Assembly: GCF_900110345.1 (NCBI RefSeq)
Contig: NZ_FODJ01000015.1
Location: 1 to 64,000, forward strand
DNA: 64,000 nt
Direction of reading: 5' to 3'
DNA from: Amphibacillus marinus
Lineage (GTDB): Bacteria > Bacillota > Bacilli > Bacillales > Amphibacillaceae
Part shown: positions 27,526 to 36,046 of the stretch, piece after piece
Layout: every line of letters starts with the position of its first letter
How positions within the stretch are numbered: the first letter of the stretch is position 1
Position numbers and translations under genes: made by a program
Notes under the pieces: generated by a model
The model's input: only the letters and a program-made list of their open reading frames with translations
What the model was told of the DNA's origin: nothing
Database searches by the model: none

Positions 27526-28194
27526 TTATTTGTTTATTTTTCGTGAAACATTTTCCGTGGTTTCAGCATCAAATAAATTAAGCATATTTTCCAAACTTTG
27601 CTCCCAAATCTCTATCCATTCCTGCTTTGTATTATTTTTATATTCAATGTCTAAATTTAAAAAGCGATAAGGAGTATACAGATTATTTAAATTTGATACA
27701 TTAGCATCTAACAATTCTAATTCTTCTTTTAATTCGGATAGTAAGTAATTACCTGTATTGTCTAATGTACTATCTTTATCAAGGAGCTGATCAACAATGA
27801 GTGTGAAGCTATAGAACTCACCAAAAAGTAAAGCCTGTTCCTTTGAAGCTAATGGAATAGAAAGATCTGAGAAAATAGAACTAGTTTGAAGCGTTTCGTA
27901 ATTTTCATAAGTATCTGCAGCGTAAAAGCTATTGTATACTTTTTTCTTCCATTCGTTGTATTCCATTTCTTCTGCTGCTGAGATTGAGCTTGAGTCACTT
28001 TTAAATTTTTCAATTATCTTAATAACAACTTCTGGATTTGCATCATGTATTGATAGAATAAATTGATAATCCTGCTTAGTTCTCAATTGATCTATTAACT
28101 CTTTATGCTGATTTGATTGAACATGACCCCATATTATCAAACTTGTAAAAACTATTAATAAAAGTGATAAAATAGTAATAGTAATTCGAATCAT
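27526..28194 (-). CDS. Membrane-anchored hypothetical protein
   Basis: About 222 residues: an N-terminal membrane anchor (ITITILSLLLIVFTSLIIWG), then a hydrophilic, mostly helical acidic extracytoplasmic part with ELKEELELLDANVSNL. The ATG at 28194 forms an ATGA overlap with the stop of the upstream secreted-protein gene; a longer GTG frame from 28215 is less likely. No family recognised. The pair is probably one transcript. Its stop lies in one arm of the inverted repeat that flanks the IS. Confidence 0.6.
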   Translation of the reverse strand: MIRITITILSLLLIVFTSLIIWGHVQSNQHKELIDQLRTKQDYQFILSIHDANPEVVIKIIEKFKSDSSSISAAEEMEYNEWKKKVYNSFYAADTYENYETLQTSSIFSDLSIPLASKEQALLFGEFYSFTLIVDQLLDKDSTLDNTGNYLLSELKEELELLDANVSNLNNLYTPYRFLNLDIEYKNNTKQEWIEIWEQSLENMLNLFDAETTENVSRKINK

Positions 28195-29471
28195 CTGAAA
28201 GGAACCCGCAACCAACTAGTGCTTGATCTGACATATCCATGATAGTAGGGTAGCGCTGAAACTCCATAAGTAACAGATTGATCTAAATATATACTTGTTC
28301 CAAGAATGGATTCAGTAGGGTAGATATAGAAGGGCAGGTGTACAGTAAGCCCCCCCTCCAAATCGTAAGTTCTAGTACCTCTCTCTAATCTCCCGTCATA
28401 ATCTAGTTCTTTCCCAAAATTTTTATTGAAAATAATCTCATATTGATTAACATTACCAGTAGAGTTTGAATTAAAGTTATGTTCAATATTTCTACTCTCA
28501 ATACTAATGAAATTAGATAGTATAGTTATAGGTTTATCCAAAGGCGTCCCATTTGCTAAGAACTTTATTATCCAACCAGAGTGCTCTACAACGTCTTCTT
28601 GTGGATAAACTCTCTGATCATTTATATCAATGTTTACAGAGCCGGAAACATCGAATAGTACTTTAGTGACTGAAGCTGTTGAAAAATTTTCAATTCCGAT
28701 GACCTCATCAATGTATTCTTCTACTAGACTGGTATTAGTAAACATTCTACCTCTAACCTTTTTATTTTCTTGACCCTCATCTAACAGAAACCAGTCTGTT
28801 GCATGCAGAATATCAGTTACAAAACGACCACCAAAGCCGAGGTCTTCCTCGTCAATCATTAGCCCTGTTTGAGTTTGTCCCAAAAAGGTATATGGTCCTT
28901 CTATATTATTTACAAGGTTATTGGAAAGTGTATGATTTTGTATAGCATCTATATATGTTTTTGAAGAATAAGTATCAATGCGTTCTTTGAGGTCATTAGA
29001 AATCTCTCCAAAAAAATAAATACCTTCGAAATCTTCACCTAATTTTCCAATAGTCAATGTAACAGTTGCTTCGTTTAATTCAGGGTCATATAAGAGTCCT
29101 AAAAGAGAGAATTTTTTATTGTTATCCTTGATAATGTAGCCTTCTAAAGGTCCTTCGTAAAAATAACCATTTTCTACAATTTTTTTCTCTAACTCACCTG
29201 TGTACTCGAATTTGCTCATACCAGATTTTTCTCTAAGGTTACCGCTTACCTGAATAGTATCATTTCCATAAGAATCTTCATTAATTATAATTTCAAAATC
29301 TACTAAGGAAGATGAAGTAAGATTCGAATTAATTTCATCTTCAACGTTTTCAGTAAAATTTTCAAGTGATACATTTTCTAGAGAAAAATTATTCAAGGAT
29401 GGCTCCGCAGCAATTAGTGTGTCTATCGATATTAAATATAAAAAAAGCAAAAACAACAACAATTTTTTCAA
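28191..29471 (-). CDS. Secreted hypothetical protein
   Basis: A 426-residue protein with a clear signal peptide (MKKLLLFLLFLYLISIDTL, probable cleavage after the IAA near 23), followed by a long acidic, beta-rich region with several repeats of the form YTGELE..., YIDAIQNHTL and FDVSGSVNIDI. No lipobox, sortase motif or known catalytic signature was seen. The TTG start has GGAGGG at good spacing. It is coupled to a membrane-anchored partner, so the two may act together at the cell surface. Function unknown; composition is AT-rich. Confidence 0.65.
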   Translation of the reverse strand: MKKLLLFLLFLYLISIDTLIAAEPSLNNFSLENVSLENFTENVEDEINSNLTSSSLVDFEIIINEDSYGNDTIQVSGNLREKSGMSKFEYTGELEKKIVENGYFYEGPLEGYIIKDNNKKFSLLGLLYDPELNEATVTLTIGKLGEDFEGIYFFGEISNDLKERIDTYSSKTYIDAIQNHTLSNNLVNNIEGPYTFLGQTQTGLMIDEEDLGFGGRFVTDILHATDWFLLDEGQENKKVRGRMFTNTSLVEEYIDEVIGIENFSTASVTKVLFDVSGSVNIDINDQRVYPQEDVVEHSGWIIKFLANGTPLDKPITILSNFISIESRNIEHNFNSNSTGNVNQYEIIFNKNFGKELDYDGRLERGTRTYDLEGGLTVHLPFYIYPTESILGTSIYLDQSVTYGVSALPYYHGYVRSSTSWLRVPFR

Positions 29472-29632
29472 GGTTATCCCTCCAGTAATTATTATACATT
29501 TATCTTACATTTTAGGAATTTGAATGTAAATAATTAATTTGAACTAGGCAGAAAGATTCTGTGAAAAATAAAAAAATGCTCTATCTAAATATATTTTATG
29601 AAAGTTCTAGAAAAAAATATAGATTAATAAAA

Positions 29633-30232
29633 CTATTTCATGCTCTTTAAAGGACTATTAACCGACATTGACACAGTCATCACCGTATGAGAAGACCCGC
29701 TCTCCTCCATATCAATAAATACCTGTTCTAATCCGTTAAAGATATTGACCACTTCGCCATCTAAACGGGTGGCATAATGCGTACTGCTAACCGCAACACC
29801 CCGACCCTTCATTGCTTCAATTTGGGCATAAATTTGCTCCATATAATCGCCCCCACCTAATGGGTATAAGGCGAATTTAGTGGCGGCTTTTTGCTTAATT
29901 ACGTCAACTTTTTCCTTGTTTAGTACATGATCGTCCTCAGCCAGATAGACATCACCGGCAGTATCACCTGGACAGCCAATTGAATAAGTAGCCTCAAAGG
30001 CAACATGAACGCCAGTTTTTGCAGCATGAAGAAGAATGGCTTTCGTGATATCGAAGATATGTGGAATTCTCCCCCTCACTAAGGTGGTCACATCATCGGT
30101 CTCCATCCAGACCTTCGAAGTGTCGACTTCTTTTAATGCTCCTAGGATGATATTAATAAAGTCATCGCTCATTGGGTGGATTGAAAAGCTACACCCTGCA
30201 ATCCGATTACTTCCACATACAAAGTTAGTCAT
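29633..30232 (-). CDS. ykoF: YkoF-type thiamine/HMP-binding protein
   Basis: About 199 residues with the two-fold ferredoxin-like repeat of YkoF: CGSNRIAGCSFSIHPMSDDF starts the first half and YPLGGGDYMEQIYAQIEAMK the second. In B. subtilis YkoF binds thiamine or its pyrimidine moiety and is encoded with the YkoEDC ECF-type transporter. I chose ATG 30232 because GGAGG precedes it; an upstream in-frame ATG lacks a site. Expression is under the TPP riboswitch and terminator just upstream. The transporter genes that normally follow are absent; unrelated hypothetical genes lie downstream. Confidence 0.88.
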   Translation of the reverse strand: MTNFVCGSNRIAGCSFSIHPMSDDFINIILGALKEVDTSKVWMETDDVTTLVRGRIPHIFDITKAILLHAAKTGVHVAFEATYSIGCPGDTAGDVYLAEDDHVLNKEKVDVIKQKAATKFALYPLGGGDYMEQIYAQIEAMKGRGVAVSSTHYATRLDGEVVNIFNGLEQVFIDMEESGSSHTVMTVSMSVNSPLKSMK

Positions 30233-30256
30233 AACTATTACCTCCATAAAGACGCG

Positions 30257-30286
30257 AAAAAGCTGCACCCCCAAGGAGATGCAGCC
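30257..30286 (-). terminator. Riboswitch expression-platform terminator
   Basis: On the minus strand GCTGCATCTCC and GGGGGTGCAGC form a stem followed directly by TTTTT, between the TPP aptamer and ykoF. Ligand binding would favour this hairpin and shut off ykoF. Confidence 0.8.
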
Positions 30287-30320
30287 GAATGGATAACTAT
30301 GAAAAACACACCGGTTCGAC

Positions 30321-30412
30321 TACACTTCCCCACGCTAGTATTATCTAGATCAGGTTCAAAGGGTTAGAACACGATAGTTCCTCTCAGCCGTTTGGTAGGC
30401 ACCCCTAGTGCA
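30321..30412 (-). ncRNA. TPP riboswitch (THI element)
   Basis: Read on the minus strand it contains CACTAGGGGTGCC, the invariant GGCTGAGAGG, ACCCTTTGAACCTGATC and TAGATAATACTAGCGTGG in order, the full thi-box signature. It controls ykoF through the following terminator. A promoter should lie between 30420 and 30480 on the minus strand. Confidence 0.97.
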
Positions 30413-30592
30413 TGTTCGCTATTTTTTTGATTAGCTTCATCGTAAATCAATCTTTCTTGATTGTAAAGGGTTATGCATACTAGATAAATCTAATAATAGA
30501 GATCAGCAGCTATCTGTCGTTTTCGTTCTGGCTCATAACTAGCGTATAATTTAGAAGTAATACAGTTTCCGCTTCATAGGAAAAAGAACAGC

Positions 30593-30621
30593 TTAATAAA
30601 ATGTAAGTGCTTTCTTATACT
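30593..30621 (+). promoter_or_regulatory. Promoter with cre-like site for the Ula-type PTS operon
   Basis: TATACT at 30616-30621 is a good -10 box, and a poor -35 (TTAATA) lies about 17 bp upstream. ATGTAAGTGCTTTCT at 30601-30615 matches the CcpA cre pattern except at two positions and lies in the spacer, consistent with catabolite repression. Confidence 0.45.
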
Positions 30622-30646
30622 ATAAATAGAAAGGAGCAAATGAAAA

Positions 30647-32596
30647 ATGAAACTACTAACGAAAAGAGAAGTAGAAATTCTTCATTTGTTACGAAACAGT
30701 AAGGACTTGCAAACAGGAAAAAGTCTTGCTCTTTTGTTGGGTGTCACAACACGGACAATTAGAAATGATGTCAAAAGGTTAAATATAACTATCTCCAAAT
30801 ATGATGCAGAAATCGTCTCATATAGAGGAAAAGGCTATGAGTTGGAGATAAGAGAGGGGGATGCTTTTCAGCAATTATATAGTAGTCATGTAGCGCTTAT
30901 CCAAGACCGTAAAGCGATTACGGAAACCCAATCTGAAAATGAACTAGAGAACCAGATTATTAAAAAGATATTAATGAACTGTTTAACCGATACCAGTATC
31001 TATCAGGAAGAGTTAGCGGAAGAGCTGTTTATTAGTTTGTCGGCATTAAAAAGCTATCTTGCTTCAGTTAGAGAAAAAATAGCGACATATGGGTTGGTGT
31101 TGGCCACAGACAGATTACATGGAATTAAGGTAACCGGTAATGAAGATAAGATCAGGTTCTGTATATCCCAATATCTCTTTAATCATCAGAGTATCGGGGT
31201 TTATAATGACATATTTCCTGATAATGAAATTAAACGAATTAAAGATTTGACGTTACATGTCCTGCTAAGTAATCAGCTGCAATTAACAGATGTCGCTTTA
31301 GAAAACTTAATTATTCATATTGAAATAACGATTAGACGATACTTAAATAATAGGTTGTCAGATTATCATGTGCATGTCACCGAGCAGTTGAAGAGTACCA
31401 AGGAATATAAAGTTGCTAGTGAACTAATTGAACAAATAAAAGAAGTACTGAAGATTAATATTGAAAGTGAGATCTTTTATCTTACTCAGCATTTACTGGC
31501 CAGTGGCCGGCTCTATATGAAGGATATTAATAGAGAAGAATACAGCAAAATGGTGTCTCTGCTTAATAAAGTTTTCTGGGAAATAAGCGAAAAGACGTCA
31601 ATAGATTTATCGGATGATCAGAAGCTGATTGATGGGTTAATTGTTCATTTAAGCGTAGCGCTTAAGCGCATTGAATATCAGATGAATATTAGGAATGAAG
31701 TACTGAGCAGTATCAAAAATAACTATCCATTAGCGTTTCAGCTTGCAGCAATTGCTAGTAACAAGATTAGTGAGCTGACCAAACTCAATATTAATGTGAA
31801 TGAGATTGGTTTTATTGCAATTCATTTTGGTGTTGCTCTAGAGAAAAAAGGATTAAACCAACAAGAGCTAAAAAAAATCATCATTGTCTGTGGATCAGGT
31901 CTTGCTACAGCGTCCTTAATTAGAGAGCGATTATTAAATAGCTATGGTGCACAGGTGAGTGTGGTAGAAACCATTCGTTTTACCGAATTTCAGAAGGAGC
32001 TAATTGACAAAGTAGATATGATAGTGACGACAGTCCCTATTCCGATCGAATCAAATAAGATATTTACGATCAGCCCTGTGTTAAGCTCAGAAGATTTAAA
32101 AACACTTAAACGAAAACTATTAGCGGGCAACCATATGCCAGACGTTGCTAATTTTTATTCTATTTTTAAGCAGGACTTGTTTGTCAAAGATGTGCAGCTA
32201 TCCTCAAAGGATGATGTCCTGCACTATGTAACAAACCTGATGGCTGCCAAAGGCTACATTGATGCATATACCAAGCAATCAATCTATGACAGAGAGACGA
32301 TGGCTTCGACAGAGCTTAGTAACTTGCTTGCTATTCCCCATCCGCTCGATAATAGTATGACCGAGCCGAGTATTGCGGTGTGTGTGCTAGCAAAGCCCAT
32401 TACTTGGGATCGAGAAAAGGTTCAGGTTGTCGTTGTCTTAAGTGTACCGAAGCATCAACAAAAGACGTGGGAGACTTTATTTAGACAATTGTATCTCTTT
32501 TTGATAGAAGAGTTTGGTATTACGAAGTTAATATCAACGTATTCCTACAATGACTTTATCAAAAATTTAAGTAAGTATAAGGAGAAAAATTTATGA
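30647..32596 (+). CDS. PRD-domain transcriptional activator (MtlR/LicR type)
   Basis: A 649-residue regulator: HTH_11 with TKREVEILHLLRNSKDLQTG (1-60), a second Mga-like HTH (about 95-165), two PRD domains (about 180-400), an EIIB-like domain with the P-loop CGSGLATASLI (about 410-500), and a C-terminal EIIA-like domain with the His in LLAIPHPLDNS. Such proteins are switched by PTS phosphorylation at PRD, EIIB and EIIA sites. AAAGGAG precedes the ATG. It overlaps the EIIA gene by 4 bp, so it should control the operon it heads. Confidence 0.9.
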   Translation: MKLLTKREVEILHLLRNSKDLQTGKSLALLLGVTTRTIRNDVKRLNITISKYDAEIVSYRGKGYELEIREGDAFQQLYSSHVALIQDRKAITETQSENELENQIIKKILMNCLTDTSIYQEELAEELFISLSALKSYLASVREKIATYGLVLATDRLHGIKVTGNEDKIRFCISQYLFNHQSIGVYNDIFPDNEIKRIKDLTLHVLLSNQLQLTDVALENLIIHIEITIRRYLNNRLSDYHVHVTEQLKSTKEYKVASELIEQIKEVLKINIESEIFYLTQHLLASGRLYMKDINREEYSKMVSLLNKVFWEISEKTSIDLSDDQKLIDGLIVHLSVALKRIEYQMNIRNEVLSSIKNNYPLAFQLAAIASNKISELTKLNINVNEIGFIAIHFGVALEKKGLNQQELKKIIIVCGSGLATASLIRERLLNSYGAQVSVVETIRFTEFQKELIDKVDMIVTTVPIPIESNKIFTISPVLSSEDLKTLKRKLLAGNHMPDVANFYSIFKQDLFVKDVQLSSKDDVLHYVTNLMAAKGYIDAYTKQSIYDRETMASTELSNLLAIPHPLDNSMTEPSIAVCVLAKPITWDREKVQVVVVLSVPKHQQKTWETLFRQLYLFLIEEFGITKLISTYSYNDFIKNLSKYKEKNL

Positions 32597-33036
32597 AAGA
32601 AATCTATTTTACCGAGGAAAATGTTGCATTTAATGTAGAAGCTATAGATTGGGAGGACGCAATCTATAAAAGTGTGGCGTTGCTGAAGAAGAATGGATTA
32701 GTCAATGAGCATTATGCACAAGAAGTTGTCAACAATGTGAAGGAGTACGGCCCGTATATCGTGTTAGCACCTGGGATAGCGATTCCCCATACGAGGCCAG
32801 AGAATGGTGCCTTAAAGGTAGGGATGAGCCTGATAACATTAAAGAGACCCGTCTACTTTAACGACACATCCGCTCCGGTTAAGGTGCTAATTAGTTTCTC
32901 TGCTACGGATAGTGAGAAGCATCTCAATATTATTAAAATTATTGTAAAAATTGTTGAGAAAGGCCTAATTGACCAGATTTCTCAAATAAATTCACTGTTT
33001 GATTTAAATGATTTAATAAGAGGTGAACAGCCATGA
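32593..33036 (+). CDS. PTS EIIA component (ascorbate/Ula type)
   Basis: A 147-residue cytoplasmic phosphocarrier. The active-site His sits in APGIAIPHTRPENGALKVGM (about 60-75), the form found in UlaC/SgaA-like EIIA proteins of the mannitol-fructose superfamily. It should pass phosphate from HPr to the separate EIIB encoded two genes downstream. Start and stop overlap both neighbours by 4 bp, so expression is tightly coupled. Confidence 0.88.
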   Translation: MKEIYFTEENVAFNVEAIDWEDAIYKSVALLKKNGLVNEHYAQEVVNNVKEYGPYIVLAPGIAIPHTRPENGALKVGMSLITLKRPVYFNDTSAPVKVLISFSATDSEKHLNIIKIIVKIVEKGLIDQISQINSLFDLNDLIRGEQP

Positions 33037-34034
33037 AAAAGGTTGCTTTAATTACCAGTGGAGGAGATGGTGCGGGCATTAATGCCGTCATTCATATCAT
33101 CGCCAGTCATCCAGACATTAATTTGTTTGGCTTTAATGGTGGCTATCAAGGCATTCTTACTAGTGAGCCTGTCCCACTAACCAGAGAGGTGGCTCAACAC
33201 CAGGCTCTCGGTGGTGTGCATTATGTACAGACAGGTAGGAGTGATCTTCCCTATACACAGGAAGGAAGAAGTAAATTAATACGTAAGCTTCAGTCAGAAG
33301 AGTTTGAGTGTTTAATTGTATGCGGTGGTAATGGCTCGCAGAGAGCTGCGCGGCTATTACATGATGAGGGGATGCCGACACTGTTTATTCCAATGACCGT
33401 CGATAATGATGTAATTGGAAGCGATTATAGCATTGGCTATGACACTGCATTAAATCAATTAATTCAGCTGTTATACGGTTTCCATGATACGGCGGCCAAT
33501 ATGCCAGGGCGGATCTTTCTTATTGAGGTACTAGGAGGGAATTCGGGCAATCTGGCATTGGAAAGTACGATTGCTGGTGCGGCAGATTTAGCTATTGTAC
33601 CGGAATATTCAACGAAAATGAGCGACATTACTCGTGTTGTCCAACAAAAGCTAGCTAAGCAAAAGTCGCTAATTATTGTTTGCTCAGAATCAGCTTATGA
33701 GAACAAGGATTACCAGTCAGGTCAGCAAGGCGTTTCTTTTGAAATAGCTCATGCAATTGAAGCGGCTACTGGTATTAGAGTAAGAAAGTCAATTGCTGGC
33801 TTTTATCTGAGAGCTGGTCGGCCCTCATTTCGAGATGCTTCGCTAGGTGCAAAAATAGGCTCAAAAGCTGCCCAGTGCATTCTAAAAGAACGATTTGGCC
33901 ACATGGTTGGTGTGACTGGTGATCAAATAATAGCACAAGCCTATCAGGATATAACCGAGTCATTAATCACGCTTAGTGCGCAAACCGTTGAAGTTGCTAA
34001 GTACCATCATCAGGTCATAAGTGAGGGGAGGTGA
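33033..34034 (+). CDS. Atypical 6-phosphofructokinase homologue
   Basis: A 333-residue PfkA-family protein. The fold is clear (ITSGGDGAGINAVI, FNGGYQGIL, MTVDNDVIGSDYSIGYDTAL, AIVPEY). TVDND keeps the catalytic Asp, and Arg positions corresponding to 72, 162 and 243 of E. coli PfkA seem kept. However, GGDGS is GGNGS (Asp103 changed to Asn, by my alignment from memory), and VMGR is VLGG, losing that Arg. The operon context, Ula-type PTS plus class II aldolase, suggests it phosphorylates an imported ketose phosphate other than fructose 6-phosphate, or has altered phosphoryl-donor use. That is inference. Confidence 0.8.
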   Translation: MKKVALITSGGDGAGINAVIHIIASHPDINLFGFNGGYQGILTSEPVPLTREVAQHQALGGVHYVQTGRSDLPYTQEGRSKLIRKLQSEEFECLIVCGGNGSQRAARLLHDEGMPTLFIPMTVDNDVIGSDYSIGYDTALNQLIQLLYGFHDTAANMPGRIFLIEVLGGNSGNLALESTIAGAADLAIVPEYSTKMSDITRVVQQKLAKQKSLIIVCSESAYENKDYQSGQQGVSFEIAHAIEAATGIRVRKSIAGFYLRAGRPSFRDASLGAKIGSKAAQCILKERFGHMVGVTGDQIIAQAYQDITESLITLSAQTVEVAKYHHQVISEGR

Positions 34035-34038
34035 GCAT

Positions 34039-34329
34039 GTGTTGAAGATATTAGTTGTTTGTGGTGCAGGATTAGGGAGTAGCTTTGCCTGTCAGATGAG
34101 TGTAGAGAGTGTCTTGCAGGATATTGGCGTGGAAGCCGATTTAGATCACTCAGATATTGCATCGGCAGCTGGCACTAGAGCAGATATTATTATTTCAGGC
34201 AAAAATTTCGAATCGCAATTCCAACGTTATGATTTACCCATGGATTTAATCTTTTTAGACCGACTAGTGGACAAGACAGAAATAGAAGAAAAGCTCGTTC
34301 CAGTGTTAAAAGCAAAGGGAGCGCTCTAA
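34039..34329 (+). CDS. PTS EIIB component (ascorbate/Ula type)
   Basis: About 96 residues. The phosphorylated Cys lies in LKILVVCGAGLGSSFACQM, the UlaB-type loop. The start is GTG 34039 (or TTG 34042), 8-11 bp after GGAGGTGA; the frame from 34021 would overlap the kinase and put the ribosome site inside the coding region. It follows the kinase directly and precedes its EIIC partner. Confidence 0.87.
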   Translation: MLKILVVCGAGLGSSFACQMSVESVLQDIGVEADLDHSDIASAAGTRADIIISGKNFESQFQRYDLPMDLIFLDRLVDKTEIEEKLVPVLKAKGAL

Positions 34330-34346
34330 ATTAAGGAGGTAATAAA

Positions 34347-35630
34347 ATGGGGTTTATTGATTTTATTATTAATAGCATCTTAACGCAGGCTTCAATTACG
34401 ATTGCATTAATTGCTTTTGCCGGGCTCTTATTGCAACGGAGACCTTTTGGTGAGGTGATGTCAGGTAGTTTTAAAACAATGCTTGGTTTCCTTGTCCTAT
34501 CAGCAGGATCATCAATTATTGTCGGTTCCTTGCTTTACTTTGGTGAAATATTCTCTGAAGGCTTTGGCATGGAGGGGATTGTTCCTTCAATTGAGGCGAT
34601 TAATGGTCAGGCCATGAATGAATTAGGCTTAGCCAATCAAATTGCCTTGACATTTCTAGCTATCTTTATTTTTAACATTTTATTAGCTAGGCTGACTAAA
34701 TGGAAATATATCTTCTTAACAGGACAAGCTCTGCTTTGGATGGCTACCATTACCACCGTATTCGGCAGCGCAGCCGGTTTCACAGGAATAGGTCTTATCT
34801 TAATTGGTGGCCTTGTCGGTGGCATCTTTGCAGTAGCAATGCCGGCCATTGCACAGCCGATTGTTAAGAAAATAACGGGTAGCGATGATATTGCATTAGG
34901 CCATTTCTGTACCATTGGTTACCTGTTCGCAGCTGGTGTGGCTAAATTAGTTGGTAAAAATTCCGACTCTACCGAAAATATTAAATTTCCGAAAGGGCTA
35001 GGATTCTTATCTGATACCTACCTTTCTGTTGCAATTGTTATGGTGCCTTTATATGTCATAACAGCAGCGTTTGCGGGAGGAGAGTTTGGTACCGCACTAT
35101 CAGGTGATGTCAATTACATCGTGTTTGCTTTCTTACAGGCGGTTCAATTTGTTGTGGGTGTCTATGTTTTACTGTCTGGAGTTCGGCTGTTACTAGGTGA
35201 GATTGTCCCTGCTTTTAGAGGAATTGCGCTTAAGGTTGTTCCTGATGCGAAGCCTGCTTTAGACTGCCCAGTCCTATTCCCATATGCTCCTAACGCTGTC
35301 ACTGCTGGTTTCATTACGACAACTATCGGAACCGTGATCGCGATGTTCGTCCTACCATGGTTCGGGCTAGCTATGATTTTACCAGGTATGTTAACGAATT
35401 TCTTTGCTGGTGGAACTGCTGGTATCTTCATGAACGCTGTAGGTGGTAGAAGAGGGGTGTTAATTGGAGGTATTACGCATGGCTTCTTTATTACATTACT
35501 TCCAGCATTGCTTGTTCCTAGCTTTAATAGCTTGGGTTTTGTCAACACAACCGCTACTGATGTTGATACGGTAACAGCAGGGTTGTTATTTGAATGGTTA
35601 ATTCAGCCGTTCATGAGTTTATTCGGCTAA
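34347..35630 (+). CDS. PTS EIIC component (UlaA/SgaT family)
   Basis: A 427-residue membrane transporter with about ten to eleven hydrophobic segments. SITIALIAFAGLLLQRRPFG, VMSGSFKTMLGFLVLSAGS and KWKYIFLTGQALLWMA match the ascorbate-type EIIC family (SgaT/UlaA). GGAGG precedes the ATG. The cluster lacks all UlaD, E, F and G-type ascorbate catabolism genes, so ascorbate is an unlikely substrate. The true sugar or polyol is unknown. Confidence 0.87.
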   Translation: MGFIDFIINSILTQASITIALIAFAGLLLQRRPFGEVMSGSFKTMLGFLVLSAGSSIIVGSLLYFGEIFSEGFGMEGIVPSIEAINGQAMNELGLANQIALTFLAIFIFNILLARLTKWKYIFLTGQALLWMATITTVFGSAAGFTGIGLILIGGLVGGIFAVAMPAIAQPIVKKITGSDDIALGHFCTIGYLFAAGVAKLVGKNSDSTENIKFPKGLGFLSDTYLSVAIVMVPLYVITAAFAGGEFGTALSGDVNYIVFAFLQAVQFVVGVYVLLSGVRLLLGEIVPAFRGIALKVVPDAKPALDCPVLFPYAPNAVTAGFITTTIGTVIAMFVLPWFGLAMILPGMLTNFFAGGTAGIFMNAVGGRRGVLIGGITHGFFITLLPALLVPSFNSLGFVNTTATDVDTVTAGLLFEWLIQPFMSLFG

Positions 35631-35645
35631 TTGAGGAGGGAGCCA

Positions 35646-36032
35646 GTGCCATTTTTTAAACGAAAAAAACAAGAACAGCAGCCAAAGACAGAAGAACAAC
35701 AAACGGTAAAAAAAGAGCATCTCTTGGAAGAAATCGAAACCTATCAAAACAGGCTAGCAAATGGTGATAATGAAGATAGTGTTCCGTTGTTCAATATGCT
35801 AGGTAGTCTCTATTTTGAACTTGAAGATTATGATCAAGCTATTCATTTTTATGAGCAAAGCATTGAGCAAAAAAAAGCAATTGGCAAGGCGTTTACTGAT
35901 TTGGTAAAACTGTACAATGTTAAGCGAAAACAAGCATCCAACGCAAAGGATCATCAAGCAGTGCAATATTATTTACAGAAATCTGATGAATTAATGAAGT
36001 TAACCAAAGATTCGATTAGAGAAAACATGTGA
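35646..36032 (+). CDS. TPR-like cytoplasmic protein
   Basis: About 128 residues: a charged Lys/Gln-rich N-terminus followed by helical repeats with TPR spacing (VPLFNMLGSLYFELEDYDQA, IHFYEQSIEQKKAIGKAF). I prefer the GTG at 35646 because GGAGGG lies at proper distance; the longer TTG frame from 35631 begins within that site. I recall small TPR proteins in other Ula-type PTS clusters, but no role is known to me. Confidence 0.7.
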   Translation: MPFFKRKKQEQQPKTEEQQTVKKEHLLEEIETYQNRLANGDNEDSVPLFNMLGSLYFELEDYDQAIHFYEQSIEQKKAIGKAFTDLVKLYNVKRKQASNAKDHQAVQYYLQKSDELMKLTKDSIRENM

Positions 36033-36046
36033 GAGGGGATACAATC

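Larger units (their letters stand above)
26138..27530. repeat. 15-bp inverted repeat flanking the IS element
   Basis: AATAAAGTGACTAAA at 26138-26152 and its exact complement TTTAGTCACTTTATT at 27516-27530 sit 13 and 5 bp outside the IS ends. If the IS is removed they form a hairpin just after the stop of the gene ending at 27526, so the element probably entered the loop of an existing terminator-like hairpin. Confidence 0.5.
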
